Positions 18,563 through 25,955 are shown, counted from the stretch's first letter. The stretch is 64,000 nucleotides of DNA from Woeseiaceae bacterium (GCA_028279985.1 JANQMR010000016.1:62001-126000), one strand, 5' to 3'. Notes: a model not told the origin generated them from the letters alone. Made by a program: numbers and translations.

Positions 18563-19222
18563 TCAGGTCCGAATCTCCCGCACCCCTTCCTCACCACCGA
18601 TCAGTATCACATCCGCCGGTCGTTGCGCAAAAATCCCGACCGTCACGACACCCGGTATCTGGTTCAGCCGGTTTTCCATCTCCAGCGGATTGCTGATCTG
18701 AAGGTTATGGACGTCCAGGATGTGGTTGCCGTTGTCGGTCACGAAACCCTCCCGCCAAACCGGCTGTGCCCGCAGCTTGACCAGCCTGCGGGCGACGAAA
18801 GCCTGCGCCATCGGAACGACCTCGACCGGCAACGGAAACCGCCCGAGCATGCCGACGAGCTTGCTGTCGTCGATGATGCAGACGAAGCGCCGGGACGCGG
18901 TCGCGACGACCTTCTCGCGCGTCAGCGCCCCCCCGCCGCCTTTGACGAGATAACCGTGTTTGGTGGCCTCGTCGGCGCCGTCGATGTACAGGTCCGGGTC
19001 GCCGACCTGGTTCAAGGTGGCGACTTCGAAACCCTGCTCTTCCAGTAGCTGGGTCGTTGCCCTGGAGCTCGAGACCACGTTGTCGATTCGTGCCCTGGCT
19101 TCCGGAAGCAACTCGATGAAGTGGTTGACCGTGGATCCGGTGCCGATGCCGAGATTGACGCCGGGTTCGATGAAATCGAGCGCGGCCTTCGCCGCGTTGC
19201 GTTTGCGGGTCGATGTATCCAT
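18563..19222 (-). CDS. rpiA: ribose-5-phosphate isomerase A
   Basis: A 219-residue enzyme interconverting ribose-5-P and ribulose-5-P. Motifs: NLGIGTGSTVNHFIELL, VSSSRATTQLLE, DGADEA and KGGGGALTREKVVA with the catalytic Glu. It joins rpe in the pentose phosphate pathway. It is preceded on its strand by the histone-like gene and its terminator. Confidence 0.98.
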   Translation of the reverse strand: MDTSTRKRNAAKAALDFIEPGVNLGIGTGSTVNHFIELLPEARARIDNVVSSSRATTQLLEEQGFEVATLNQVGDPDLYIDGADEATKHGYLVKGGGGALTREKVVATASRRFVCIIDDSKLVGMLGRFPLPVEVVPMAQAFVARRLVKLRAQPVWREGFVTDNGNHILDVHNLQISNPLEMENRLNQIPGVVTVGIFAQRPADVILIGGEEGVREIRT

Positions 19223-19324
19223 GCGAGCTGCCAGGCGGCGGAATATCCGGGTAAGTTGAGACGGGACAGAAGCTTAGCCAATAGGGTAGCCGATAGACAG
19301 GTCGACCGCCACGACGCGTTTAAC

Positions 19325-19353
19325 AAAAAAGTGCCCGCGATGGCGGGCACTTT
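19325..19353 (-). terminator. intrinsic terminator of the histone-like gene
   Basis: GTGCCCGC/GCGGGCAC (19331-19338 and 19343-19350) with a 4-nt loop. On the minus strand it is followed by TTTTTT (19330-19325). It lies about 70 nt past the histone-like stop. Confidence 0.85.
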
Positions 19354-19419
19354 GTTTGCCTTTCAGGAAGGCTCAGGCAGACGACCGAGAGGTTGCTGCC
19401 CGTCTGGGTCGAAGCGGGC

Positions 19420-19845
19420 TCAACGCCTCGTGCGTGAGACCTTTCGCTTGCCGACCTTGCGTCTGGCGACTTTCTTTTTCGCCTTCTTGCGTGTGGCCTT
19501 CTTCTTGGTCTTGCGCTTGGCTACTTTCTTCTTAGCCTTCTTGCGCGCGACTTTCTTTTTGGTCTTGCGCTTGGCGACCTTCCTTTTCGCTTTCTTCCTC
19601 GTGGTTTTCTTTTTGGTCTTGCGCTTGGCTACTTTCTTCTTGGCCCTGCGCTTGGCGACTTTCTTTTTCGCCTTCTTGCGTGTGGTTTTCTTTTTGGTCT
19701 TGCGCTTGGCTACTTTCTTCTTAGCCTTACGCTTGGCGACGCGTTTCTTTGCGGCCGGTTTTTTTCTCGCCGTGACTTTACGCTTCTTGGCGACTTTGCG
19801 CTTCGAAGCTTTTTTCCTGCTTGCCTTCTTCTTCGTGGTAGCCAT
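19420..19845 (-). CDS. histone H1-like lysine-rich DNA-binding protein
   Basis: A 141-residue protein made almost wholly of Lys, Arg, Ala and Thr. The N-terminus is MATTKKKASRKKAS. Most of the chain is tandem KKVAKRKTKKK and TTRKKAK blocks, like the C-terminal tail of eukaryotic H1 and the bacterial AlgP/HctB-type proteins. It probably condenses DNA or binds RNA non-specifically. GGAG lies about 8 nt before the ATG. The length is probably variable between strains because the coding repeats can slip. Confidence 0.85.
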   Translation of the reverse strand: MATTKKKASRKKASKRKVAKKRKVTARKKPAAKKRVAKRKAKKKVAKRKTKKKTTRKKAKKKVAKRRAKKKVAKRKTKKKTTRKKAKRKVAKRKTKKKVARKKAKKKVAKRKTKKKATRKKAKKKVARRKVGKRKVSRTRR

Positions 19846-19879
19846 CAATTTTCTCCGTGTCGGGTACCCGGAGGCTGAG

Positions 19880-19909
19880 TATATACAACAATCCCAAAAA
19901 ATCCAGCAA
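19880..19909 (-). promoter_or_regulatory. probable promoter of the histone-like gene
   Basis: On the minus strand TTGCTG (19909-19904), 18-nt spacer, TATATA (19885-19880), with an alternative -10 TATACT two bases on. It predicts a short leader of roughly 28 nt. Confidence 0.55.
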
Positions 19910-20139
19910 GTTAAGTCACACTCCGATGCTTGCATTCAAGACCCGAAAAGTTGCGTTATCAATTTCCAATTCGACGGTGTCGACGACATCCGTCTCGAAT
20001 CAAAAAAGGTCCGCAAGTTTTTAAACAGGAATTCGCGCCGGCGCGTGCAAGCGTTCTGTAAACGGAACGCCGCGGCCGAAACGAAAAACCGCGGGACAAG
20101 CGTCGACCGCCGGATGCATTGCGGTGTTCGAAAACACGC

Positions 20140-20159
20140 CGGGCACGAAGACGTGCCCG
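20140..20159 (-). terminator. probable ygfA terminator
   Basis: 8-bp stem with a 4-nt loop just past the ygfA stop. On the minus strand it is followed by GCGTGTTTTC, a weak U tract. GTGTTCGAAAACAC (20124-20137) forms a second small hairpin. Confidence 0.45.
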
Positions 20160-20176
20160 CCTTTCTGCGCCTGCCG

Positions 20177-20755
20177 TCAACGATCCGAGAATACCTGCGA
20201 CATCCTTATATCCCATGGATTTGGAACGATTTTCTCGGTTCGCTGACAACTGAAGGCGAAACCGATCAGCTTCGGTCGAAACCAGAACCGACGATGGTTC
20301 AAGTAAGCAAAACACCGGTCGTAATAACCGCCGCCCATGCCGATACGACGACCTGAATCGTCGAAAACGACCACCGGAGTGACGACCAAGTCTAGGCTTA
20401 GAAGCCTTACGGATTCGTTCGCTTCCGGTTGCCAGATGCCGTAGCGATTGCGAGTCAGAAACGTGTCGGGGTGCGTTTCCGCGAAGTACATCGCGTGCGC
20501 TCGATCGACGACCGGCAAGTAAATTTTCTTACCCGACTCCCATCCGTGCGCAATAATCGATCGTGTATCGACTTCGTCCCAGGTCGGAAGGTAACAGGCG
20601 ATCCTCTGGGCAGAACGGTAACTCCGGCTGTTCAGGAACCGCCGCGCGATGATGGCCGAGCATGCTTTCCGTTCCCGGTCGGACATCGAACGGCGCGCTT
20701 CTTTTGCCCTGGTTCGCAGTTCGGCGTGCGTCGTTGTCGGGCTGCCGTCAGTCAT
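20177..20755 (-). CDS. ygfA: 5-formyltetrahydrofolate cyclo-ligase
   Basis: A 192-residue enzyme that converts 5-formyl-THF to 5,10-methenyl-THF with ATP. Motifs: KEARRSMSDRER, LPTWDEVDTR, VVFDDSGRRIGMGGGYYDR. The order zapA-6S RNA-ygfA is conserved in gammaproteobacteria and matches here. The start ATG lies in the last of three 14-bp tandem repeats, each carrying its own ATG; only the last is in frame. 5-formyl-THF is made by glycine-cleavage-linked metabolism (SHMT), which links it loosely to the gcv genes. Confidence 0.95.
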   Translation of the reverse strand: MTDGSPTTTHAELRTRAKEARRSMSDRERKACSAIIARRFLNSRSYRSAQRIACYLPTWDEVDTRSIIAHGWESGKKIYLPVVDRAHAMYFAETHPDTFLTRNRYGIWQPEANESVRLLSLDLVVTPVVVFDDSGRRIGMGGGYYDRCFAYLNHRRFWFRPKLIGFAFSCQRTEKIVPNPWDIRMSQVFSDR

Positions 20756-20788
20756 CGGCCGTCAGTCATCGGCCGTCAGTCATCGGCC
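20747..20788 (-). repeat. 14-bp tandem repeat x3 carrying the ygfA start codon
   Basis: GGCCGATGACTGAC (minus strand) repeats perfectly at 20775-20788, 20761-20774 and 20747-20760. An 11-bp partial copy is at 20825-20835. Each copy contains an ATG. 14 is not a multiple of 3, so the frames differ. Confidence 0.95.
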
Positions 20789-20833
20789 ATGGTTCGAGAG
20801 TTCGCGCGTCGGTGTTGCAGCAACGTCAGTCAT
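20752..20833 (-). other. chain of micro-ORFs leading into ygfA
   Basis: Reading on the minus strand, an ATG at 20833 opens a 17-codon frame (MTDVAATPTRELSNHGR) whose TGA overlaps the ATG at 20783. Two 5-codon frames MTDGR follow (20783-20766 and 20769-20752), each ending in ATGA at the next start. The last ATGA is the ygfA start (20755). This would allow ribosome re-initiation, or may simply be a by-product of the repeat. Confidence 0.5.
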
Positions 20834-20881
20834 CGTGTCGAGCGGGACCGCGGCGACGTACCGTATCGCCGTTGAAGTTAA

Positions 20882-21075
20882 GGAGGCGCCTCCCGCCTGT
20901 GCCGTCACGGACCGTCGCTCTCGAACCGGAGCAACAGGTGGGATCAGCCGTGGCAGCAACAGGCTTTCCGCTGCTGCGGTCCTGCTCAAATGCCGCCGAC
21001 AGGTCACGACCCCGAGATTGTGATTTAGGGTCGAAAGGTATCCAGGCCGGTGTCGAACACTGCAGGAGGCGCCAT
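20882..21075 (-). ncRNA. ssrS: 6S RNA (ssrS)
   Basis: The gap between zapA and ygfA is the standard place for 6S RNA. A closing stem pairs GGCGCCTCC at the 5' end (21073-21065) with GGAGGCGCC at the 3' end (20893-20885), about 189 nt apart. Just inside the 5' arm is TGCAGTGTTCG, matching the conserved TGTTCG segment of 6S RNA; the 3' side has GGCACAGGCGGGAGG. 6S RNA mimics an open promoter and binds sigma-70 RNA polymerase in stationary phase. No clear promoter lies directly upstream, so it may be processed from zapA read-through. Exact ends are estimates. Confidence 0.85.
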
Positions 21076-21096
21076 TTCGGTTGCGGCTGCCACGAC

Positions 21097-21411
21097 TCAG
21101 AGGTCGAGCAGCTCGGTGTTGCTGAGAACGCTGTCCATGCGTTCGCTGATCAGTTTCAGGCGGTCGCTTACGTCGCCTTCCAGGGCTTGGTCGCGAGCCT
21201 GCGCGTGCAGGAGATCGTTGGCCATGTTCAACGCAGCCATGACGGCGATACGGTCCAGTCCCACGACTCGTCCGCTGTCTCTGATCTCGCGCATTCTGGC
21301 GTTCAGGATTTCCGCCGAATCCAGAAGGTCCGTACGCTCATTGGCCGGGCAGGCGATCTGATACTCCTTGTCGAGAATCCTGACGCTGACCTGCGCGTAA
21401 GCTTCGCTCAT
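21097..21411 (-). CDS. zapA: cell division protein ZapA
   Basis: A 104-residue FtsZ-ring stabiliser. The N-terminus has the family pattern VSVRILDKEYQIACPANER; the C-terminus is a coiled coil. It starts one nucleotide after the stop of the small coiled-coil gene, so the two are one operon, with 6S RNA 24 nt past the zapA stop. Confidence 0.95.
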   Translation of the reverse strand: MSEAYAQVSVRILDKEYQIACPANERTDLLDSAEILNARMREIRDSGRVVGLDRIAVMAALNMANDLLHAQARDQALEGDVSDRLKLISERMDSVLSNTELLDL

Positions 21412-21412
21412 G

Positions 21413-21643
21413 TCAGGATCCCTGTTCCATTGCCTTCAGACGTCCGATCATGGCTTCGACGCGAGCACGGACCTGCTCGTTCTTCTGTAGCAACGTCGCC
21501 CGCTCCGCTGTCAAGGTATCCTGGCGCTGTTTGAGCGACCGGTTTTCGTCCTGTAACTGGTCGCAAACCCGCACCAGCGCGTCGACCCTGTTTTCCAGGC
21601 GTTTGAGTTCGCGCTCGAACGTTGCATTGATGTTCTCTGCCAT
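21413..21643 (-). CDS. small coiled-coil protein, ZapB-like (TIGR02449 type)
   Basis: A 76-residue protein starting MAENINATFEREL. It is helical and heptad-patterned along almost its whole length (ENRVDALVRVCDQLQDENRS). Such proteins always precede zapA in many gammaproteobacteria and are presumed division factors similar to ZapB. The promoter at 21650-21678 places transcription start at or next to the ATG, so the mRNA may be leaderless. Confidence 0.8.
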   Translation of the reverse strand: MAENINATFERELKRLENRVDALVRVCDQLQDENRSLKQRQDTLTAERATLLQKNEQVRARVEAMIGRLKAMEQGS

Positions 21644-21649
21644 GGGTCC

Positions 21650-21678
21650 AATATAGTCACGCCAAGACCCAGAATCAA
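21650..21678 (-). promoter_or_regulatory. strong sigma-70 promoter for the zapB-like-zapA operon
   Basis: On the minus strand TTGATT (21678-21673), 17-nt spacer, TATATT (21655-21650). Transcription would start around 21643, the A of the ATG. No Shine-Dalgarno sequence fits between. Confidence 0.7.
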
Positions 21679-21863
21679 TTGCGACACGCCGGGTTTCGCG
21701 CGTTGTGGCCAGCCTGGTGTCGAATACCCGCGCGTTGCCGCGCCGCTCGCTTACGAGGAACTTTCGGAGCTCAGAGCCGCGGCGGATACCGATGGGCCTC
21801 CGCCGTCGGTACACTGACGTTACAATAGCGGCGTCGCCGGGCCGGAACGATCGGGCGGCGGCG

Positions 21864-21992
21864 ATGGCGAATCCGGCGTTCAATCCAACGGTCAATACCG
21901 GGCGGCCGATTCACCGCCACGACGGAAATCTCTCTACCGACGAACCCTCTTACTGATGAACCCTTTCCGCCTATGAACCCTCTTTGCCTATG
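21864..21992 (+). other. micro-ORF chain leading into pepP
   Basis: An ATG at 21864 opens a 30-codon frame (starts MANPAFNP, ends STDEPSY) whose TGA overlaps the ATG at 21956 (TGATG). Two 6-codon frames, MNPFRL (from 21956) and MNPLCL (from 21973), each end in TGA overlapping the next ATG (ATGA). The last ATG, 21990, is pepP. Confidence 0.5.
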
Positions 21993-21997
21993 AACCC
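21939..21997 (+). repeat. 17-bp tandem repeat carrying the pepP start codon
   Basis: Units at 21939, 21956, 21973 and a partial at 21990; the core is ATGAACCCTCTTTGCCT. The last unit provides the pepP ATG; the earlier ATGs are in other frames. Confidence 0.9.
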
Positions 21998-23294
21998 GAA
22001 GGAATTTACGCGACGCCGCAGACAACTGATGCGAATGATGGGGCCGGGCGGGATCGCAATCCTGCCGGCTGCGCCGGTACGTCCGCGCAGCCGTGACGTC
22101 GAGCACCGCTATCGCCAGGACAGCGACTTCTATTACCTGACCGGTTTCGCCGAGCCCGAATCCGTCGCGGTACTGGTTCCCGGCCGCGATGCCGGCGAGT
22201 ATCTGTTGTTCTGCCGCGAGCGAGATGCCGATCGCGAACTCTGGGACGGCCGTCGCGCCGGACCGGAAGGTGCGGTTGAGCGTTTCGACGCCGACGACGC
22301 ATTTCCGATCGACGATATCGACGACATCCTGCCCGGCATCATGGAATCCTGCAGCCGGGTCTATTACACGATGGGAGTTTATGCGGAGTTCGACGCCCGG
22401 ATCGCCGAGTGGGTCAATTCCCTGCGCTCCCGGGTAGCGAGGGGCGTGCATACGCCGCAGGAGTTCGTCGCACTGGATCACCTGCTGCACGACATGCGCC
22501 TGTACAAAAGCCGCGCCGAAATCTCGGCGATGCGCAAATCGGCCAAAGTCGCGGTAGCGGCGCACCGGCGGGCGGTCCAGGCAATAAGGCCCGGCCGTTT
22601 CGAATACGAGGTCGAGGCCGAGTACATGCACGAGTTCAGACGGCACGACGCCTGGCCTTCCTACAGTCCCATCGTCGGCGGCGGCGCCAATGCCTGCACC
22701 CTGCATTACACCGACAACAATGCCAGTCTCGAAGATGGCGACCTGTTACTGATTGATGCCGGATGCGAGCTCGACTATTACGCCTCCGACGTCACCCGAA
22801 CGTTCCCGGTGAGCGGCCGGTTCAGCGGCGAACAGCGCGCGGTGTACGAGATCGTTCTGGAGGCGCAGCTCGCGGCGATCGACAAGGCGCAGGTCGGCAA
22901 TCACTGGAACGACCCCCACGACGCGGCCGTCCGCGTGATCACCAAAGGCTTGAAGCGGCTAGGCCTGCTCGACGGCACCGTGCCGAAGCTGGTCAGGGAA
23001 CGCGCCTACCGGGAGTTCTTCATGCATCGGACGGGACATTGGCTGGGGATGGACGTGCACGACGTCGGCGACTACCGGGTCGGCGACGAATGGCGCCTGC
23101 TGGAGCCCGGTATGGTCATGACCGTCGAGCCCGGCATTTACATCAACGGTGGACGGCGGGTACCCGCCCGCTGGCGCAATATCGGTATTCGAATCGAGGA
23201 CGACGTCGCCGTGACGACACGCGGGCCCGACGTGCTCAGCAAGGGCCTGGTCAAGGAACCGGATGCGATCGAAGCCTTGATGGGCGCCGAGTGA
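21990..23294 (+). CDS. pepP: Xaa-Pro aminopeptidase PepP
   Basis: A 434-residue cytoplasmic aminopeptidase P that removes N-terminal residues before proline. The di-manganese ligands are visible in LLIDAGCELDYYASDVTRTF, HRTGHWLGMDVHD, VMTVEPGIYI and GIRIEDDVAVT. It heads the conserved pepP-ubiH-ubiI set. The ATG (MNPKEF) is the last of three ATGs in a tandem repeat; there is no good Shine-Dalgarno, suggesting coupling to the short frames upstream. Confidence 0.97.
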   Translation: MNPKEFTRRRRQLMRMMGPGGIAILPAAPVRPRSRDVEHRYRQDSDFYYLTGFAEPESVAVLVPGRDAGEYLLFCRERDADRELWDGRRAGPEGAVERFDADDAFPIDDIDDILPGIMESCSRVYYTMGVYAEFDARIAEWVNSLRSRVARGVHTPQEFVALDHLLHDMRLYKSRAEISAMRKSAKVAVAAHRRAVQAIRPGRFEYEVEAEYMHEFRRHDAWPSYSPIVGGGANACTLHYTDNNASLEDGDLLLIDAGCELDYYASDVTRTFPVSGRFSGEQRAVYEIVLEAQLAAIDKAQVGNHWNDPHDAAVRVITKGLKRLGLLDGTVPKLVRERAYREFFMHRTGHWLGMDVHDVGDYRVGDEWRLLEPGMVMTVEPGIYINGGRRVPARWRNIGIRIEDDVAVTTRGPDVLSKGLVKEPDAIEALMGAE

Positions 23295-23356
23295 TCGTTT
23301 GCAACATCGTCGGTGACATTGTCGGCTACATCATCGACAACCCCGGTCGAGTATGA
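23291..23356 (+). CDS. putative bridging micro-ORF after pepP (21 codons)
   Basis: The GTG overlaps the pepP stop (GTGA at 23291-23294) and the TGA overlaps the next ATG at 23353 (ATGA), which opens MSIESER. The peptide is hydrophobic, with a repeated NIVGDIVGYIID core made by a 12-bp tandem repeat. Possibly only a coupling element. Confidence 0.35.
   Translation: MIVCNIVGDIVGYIIDNPGRV
23304..23339 (+). repeat. 12-bp tandem repeat x3 after pepP
   Basis: ACATCGTCGGTG, ACATTGTCGGCT, ACATCATCGACA; in frame with the bridging micro-ORF. Confidence 0.8.
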
Positions 23357-23365
23357 GCATTGAAA

Positions 23366-23417
23366 GTGAACGATAGAAGTGAACGATAGAAGTGGACGAT
23401 AAAGGTGGGCGATAAAG
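23366..23417 (+). repeat. 13-bp tandem repeat x4 ending at the ubiH start
   Basis: GTGAACGATAGAA twice, then GTGGACGATAAAG and GTGGGCGATAAAG. The four GTGs are in successive frames. The first three open 7-codon frames that end in TAG or TAA inside the next units; the fourth (23405) opens ubiH. Confidence 0.95.
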
Positions 23418-24658
23418 CGGAGCGACACTACGACATCGTCGTCGCCGGCGGCGGCATGATCGGCTCGAGCCTCGCGCTCGCGCTCGCGCCGCTCGGGCTT
23501 ACGCTTGCGGTGGTCGAGGCGGTAGCGCGCACCGAGTCGGCACAGCCCAGTTTCGACGACCGCTCCACGGCTTTGTCGCGAAGCACGCAAAAGACGTTCG
23601 AAGCCATGGGCCTTTGGCCGGACATCGTCGCGGGGTCCACGCCGATTCGCCGTATCCACGTCTCCGATCGCGGCCGCTTCGGCTTCTCGCACGTCGACGC
23701 AGCGGAACAGGGTGTCGAGGCGCTGGGTTACGTCGTCGTCAACCGCGTCCTGGGCACCGTGCTGCAGTCGGCGATACACGACGTCCGGGAGCTCGATCTG
23801 CTCTGCCCCGCCACAATCCGGGACGTCGAGATCGACGACGAGCACGCGAACGTCCACGTCGAGCATGGAGACGGGTCGTTCGAACGGCTGAGCTGTCGCC
23901 TGCTGGTCGCCGCCGACGGCGCCGCATCCACGGTGCGGTCGATGATGGGCATATCCGCGCAACGCAGCGATTACGGCCAGTGCGCGATCGTCGGCAACCT
24001 GATGCCCGAACGGCGTATCGATCACCAGGCTTACGAACGGTTCACGGAACGCGGTCCCATGGCCCTGTTGCCGGTCACCGACAATCGGGCCGCCTTCGTC
24101 TGGATCGTGTCCGGGTCCGATGCCCGGAACTTGCTGGCGCTGGACGACGCGGCCTGCGTCGCGGCCATGCAGGAGGAATTCGGCTTTCGTCTCGGGCGAT
24201 TCTCGAAAATCGGCAAGCGCGCAGCCTATCCGCTTGCGCTCAGCAAGGCCTCGCGTTTGACCGTGCCGCGGGGTGTGCTCGTCGGCAACTCGGCGCATGG
24301 CCTGCACCCCGTCGCCGCGCAGGGCTTCAACCTCGGCATGCGCGACGTCGCCGCTTTGTGCGACTGCATCGCCGATGCGGCCGATGCGGCCGATGACCCG
24401 CCGGTATTCGACCCCGGCGACGCGGCCCTTCTCTCGCGTTATGCGCAATGGCGCCGCGTCGACCAGGCCAGACTGGTCGGTATCACGGATGGCCTGGTGC
24501 GCCTGTTCGGCAGCCGCAGTGCGCCGGCGCGGATATTGCGAAACGTGGGCATGCTGGGCTTCGACATCGTGCCGGGAGTCCGGACGCTTTTTGCCAAACA
24601 GATGATGGGGCTGTCCGGACGCTTGCCGAGGCTGTCGCGGGGCGTGCCCATCCGATGA
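23405..24658 (+). CDS. ubiH: FAD-dependent ubiquinone hydroxylase UbiH
   Basis: A 417-residue flavin monooxygenase for ubiquinone ring hydroxylation. FAD motifs: VVAGGGMIGSSLALAL at the N-terminus, LLVAADGAASTVR in the middle and GNSAHGLHPVAAQGFNLG near residue 295, which is the UbiH/COQ6 signature. The GTG start lies in the last of four 13-bp repeats. It is second in pepP-ubiH-ubiI. The subgroup (UbiH versus UbiL or UbiM) is judged only from position and motifs. Confidence 0.9.
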   Translation: MGDKAERHYDIVVAGGGMIGSSLALALAPLGLTLAVVEAVARTESAQPSFDDRSTALSRSTQKTFEAMGLWPDIVAGSTPIRRIHVSDRGRFGFSHVDAAEQGVEALGYVVVNRVLGTVLQSAIHDVRELDLLCPATIRDVEIDDEHANVHVEHGDGSFERLSCRLLVAADGAASTVRSMMGISAQRSDYGQCAIVGNLMPERRIDHQAYERFTERGPMALLPVTDNRAAFVWIVSGSDARNLLALDDAACVAAMQEEFGFRLGRFSKIGKRAAYPLALSKASRLTVPRGVLVGNSAHGLHPVAAQGFNLGMRDVAALCDCIADAADAADDPPVFDPGDAALLSRYAQWRRVDQARLVGITDGLVRLFGSRSAPARILRNVGMLGFDIVPGVRTLFAKQMMGLSGRLPRLSRGVPIR

Positions 24659-24705
24659 CGACCCGACGACGATTCGATGATGAAACGACGATAAAACGAT
24701 GACCC
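24653..24705 (+). repeat. 11-bp tandem repeat bridging the ubiH stop and ubiI start
   Basis: CGATGACGACC, CGACGACGATT, CGATGATGAAA, CGACGATAAAA and partial CGATGACCC. The first unit holds the ubiH TGA and the last holds the ubiI ATG. Confidence 0.85.
24655..24702 (+). CDS. putative bridging micro-ORF between ubiH and ubiI (15 codons)
   Basis: MTTRRRFDDETTIKR exactly spans the junction. Its ATG overlaps the ubiH stop (ATGA 24655-24658) and its TGA overlaps the ubiI ATG (ATGA 24699-24702). Confidence 0.4.
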   Translation: MTTRRRFDDETTIKR

Positions 24706-25907
24706 TCCCGGTCCGTATCGTGATCGTCGGCGCCGGTATCACGGGCCTCGCCATGGCGGGCGCGCTGGCGCGTTCGCGCCAAGCTGCCCGGCTGGAACTG
24801 ACCGTCCTCGATGCGGCGGATCGTCCGGTATACGATCCGTCTGCGGAAGCCGGCTTGCGCGTATCCGCAATAGCTACAGGTTCGGCGCACATACTGGATT
24901 CGATCGGCGCTTGGCAGTCGATAGTGTCGGCTCGAGCTTGCCCCTACGAATGCATGCGTGTCTGGGATTCGGCGGAGGCCGCAGACGGACCGTCCACGTT
25001 ACGCTTCGACGCCGATCTTTACGGTGTCGCAGAACTCGGCCATATCGTCGAGAATCTCGCTATCCGGAGTGCCTTGATCGACGTACTGGATCGTCTGCGG
25101 ATCGACCTGCGTTTCAACACCGGCCTGGCGTCTTTGGACACGGACGGCCGCCGCTACCGCATCGGTCTGGGCGATGGGGAATCTATCGGTGCGGATCTCG
25201 TCATCGCCGCCGACGGCAGCAGTTCAGGCGTTCGCGAACGGGCCGGTATTGCCGTCCGACGACATGTCTACGGGCAGTCCGCATTCGTGACCCACGCGCG
25301 ACCCGAGAAGCCGCACCGCCATACGGCATGGCAGCGTTTTCTGGATACCGGCCCGCTGGCCCTGCTGCCGCTTGCGGACGGGCGGGTGTCGATCGTCTGG
25401 TCCACGACGCCGGAGCTAGCGGCGCATGCGCTCGAGGCGACCGACGCCGAGCTCGAGGCGATGTTGACGACGGCATCGGATCGTGTGCTGGGCAGCCTGG
25501 CGCCGGACGGTCCGCGCGGGACGTTCTCCTTGCAGGCGCAGCATGCGACGCATTACGTGTTGCCCGGACTTGCGCTGATCGGCGACGCGGCGCACGCGGT
25601 GCATCCGTTGGCAGGCCAGGGCGCCAACCTCGGATTGCAGGACGTTCGCAGCTTGTGCGAAGTCATCGATACGGCGATAGGCCGGGGAGCGTTCCCGGGC
25701 GACCGGTCGGTATTGCGCCGGTACGAGCGTGAACGAAAGGGGGCCAACACGACGATGATGTACTTCCTGACGGGGCTCAACCGCCTGTTCGCTTCCGAGT
25801 CACGGCTGGTCGGCGGCCTGCGCCGCGGCGGCATGCGCTTGTTCAACGCCAGCGGACCGCTGCGCGATCGCGCCGTCAGTGTGGCGCTCGGCGTGCCGCG
25901 ACGCTGA
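24699..25907 (+). CDS. ubiI: FAD-dependent ubiquinone hydroxylase, UbiI/VisC-like
   Basis: A 402-residue paralogue of UbiH with IVIVGAGITGLAMAGAL, LVIAADGSSSGVRERAG and LIGDAAHAVHPLAGQGANLG. The operon position pepP-ubiH-ubiI (visC) and the separate coq7 suggest it performs the C5 hydroxylation. Family members are hard to separate by sequence, so the position assignment is inferred. Followed by a 9-bp inverted repeat at 25918-25955. Confidence 0.82.
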   Translation: MTLPVRIVIVGAGITGLAMAGALARSRQAARLELTVLDAADRPVYDPSAEAGLRVSAIATGSAHILDSIGAWQSIVSARACPYECMRVWDSAEAADGPSTLRFDADLYGVAELGHIVENLAIRSALIDVLDRLRIDLRFNTGLASLDTDGRRYRIGLGDGESIGADLVIAADGSSSGVRERAGIAVRRHVYGQSAFVTHARPEKPHRHTAWQRFLDTGPLALLPLADGRVSIVWSTTPELAAHALEATDAELEAMLTTASDRVLGSLAPDGPRGTFSLQAQHATHYVLPGLALIGDAAHAVHPLAGQGANLGLQDVRSLCEVIDTAIGRGAFPGDRSVLRRYERERKGANTTMMYFLTGLNRLFASESRLVGGLRRGGMRLFNASGPLRDRAVSVALGVPRR

Positions 25908-25917
25908 TGAGAGGACA

Positions 25918-25955
25918 CTAGGGAGCCTCGCCAGACTTGTGCAGAAGCTCCCTAG
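25918..25955. terminator. inverted repeat between convergent ubiI and the DUF885 gene
   Basis: CTAGGGAGC (25918-25926) pairs with GCTCCCTAG (25947-25955) across a 20-nt loop. No U tract follows, so termination is only possible. Confidence 0.4.

Larger units (their letters stand above)
19846..20176. other. 331-nt intergenic region, histone-like gene to ygfA
   Basis: No coding signal. It holds the histone-like promoter near 19880-19909 and, close to ygfA, the hairpin CGGGCACG-AAGA-CGTGCCCG (20140-20159), which on the minus strand is followed by TTTT and may terminate ygfA. The composition is more A+T-rich than its surroundings. Confidence 0.6.

Noticed and set aside
19121-20356. Plus-strand frame rich in Phe and Leu opposite the histone-like gene
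   Set aside because: Lys codons read backwards give Phe and Leu; it is an artefact of the repeat composition.
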